In this document: positions 63,990-64,000 of the stretch, piece by piece
Layout of the letters: every line of letters begins with the position of its first letter
How positions within the stretch are numbered: position 1 is the stretch's first letter
DNA from: Adiantum capillus-veneris
Taxonomy: Eukaryota > Streptophyta > Polypodiopsida > Polypodiales > Pteridaceae
Direction of reading: 5' to 3'
DNA length: 64,000 bases
NCBI GenBank assembly: GCA_014529385.2
Contig: CM043942.1
Location: 29,386,969 to 29,450,968 of the forward strand
Notes under the pieces: generated by a model
Seen by the model: only the letters and a program-made list of their open reading frames with translations
The model's database searches: none
What the model was told of the DNA's origin: nothing
Made by a program: the position numbers and the translations under genes

Positions 63990-64000
63990 TAGTATAGCTG

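Overview
The window looks like a repeat-saturated intergenic stretch of a nuclear plant genome, probably a land plant with a large genome; a fern or other non-seed plant seems most likely but is not proven. The evidence is plant-type Ty3/gypsy chromoviruses and Tat/Athila-like elements with tRNA-iMet and Tat-type primer sites, LINEs, an IQ67-domain (IQD) gene relic with spliceosomal introns, a hAT-type relic, a PPR-like scrap at the right edge, and very many (CT)n, (GT)n and (TA)n tracts. I see no bacterial operons, rRNA, canonical tRNA or CRISPR. The only ORFs that look intact are the two LINE ORFs at 37.7-42.1 kb and long stretches of one young LTR element.

Layout: 0-2 kb, 5' end of a minus-strand gag element with primer site and LTR. 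3.1-6.3 kb, minus-strand Ty3 remnant (gag, protease, RT, RNase H, start of integrase). 7.1-10 kb, plus-strand LTR end with a TGGCGCC-type primer site, then a purine-rich tract. 10.4-12.2 kb, minus-strand Tat-like pol with a plant-type RNase H. 12.6-16.9 kb, plus-strand decayed copy (family C) of the chromovirus that reappears at 43.6-52.4 kb. 17-20 kb, an LTR of another family, then a plus-strand pol half. 20-25 kb, minus-strand Athila/Tat-like gag, protease and part of RT. 27.1-28.6 kb, 5'-truncated IQD pseudogene. 30-33.5 kb, gag, chromodomain and protease scraps. 33.6-35.2 kb, two LINE 3' ends. 35.6-36.2 kb, a tandem duplication of which one copy holds a 377-bp inverted-repeat element. 37.6-42.1 kb, two-ORF LINE. 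43.6-52.4 kb, complete chromovirus with 5-bp target duplication and nearly identical LTRs. 52.6-54.6 kb, Helitron-like ends and a broken hAT-like gene. 56.8-63.0 kb, an LTR element with only gag-like coding, whose 5' LTR is split by a LINE inserted in a (CT)n tract.

How the parts relate: nesting orders events (LTR element, then LINE into its LTR). The 43.6-52.4 kb chromovirus is the youngest insertion, with one substitution and one 22-bp indel seen by eye between 1.6-kb LTRs, yet its gag-pol frame has three stops and one frameshift, so it was probably moved in trans. Three LINE 3' ends share a small hairpin and end in microsatellites, which may link LINE activity to the abundant (CT)n tracts. 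All comparisons were made by eye; family names rest on motifs, and element borders are approximate unless terminal repeats or target duplications are given.
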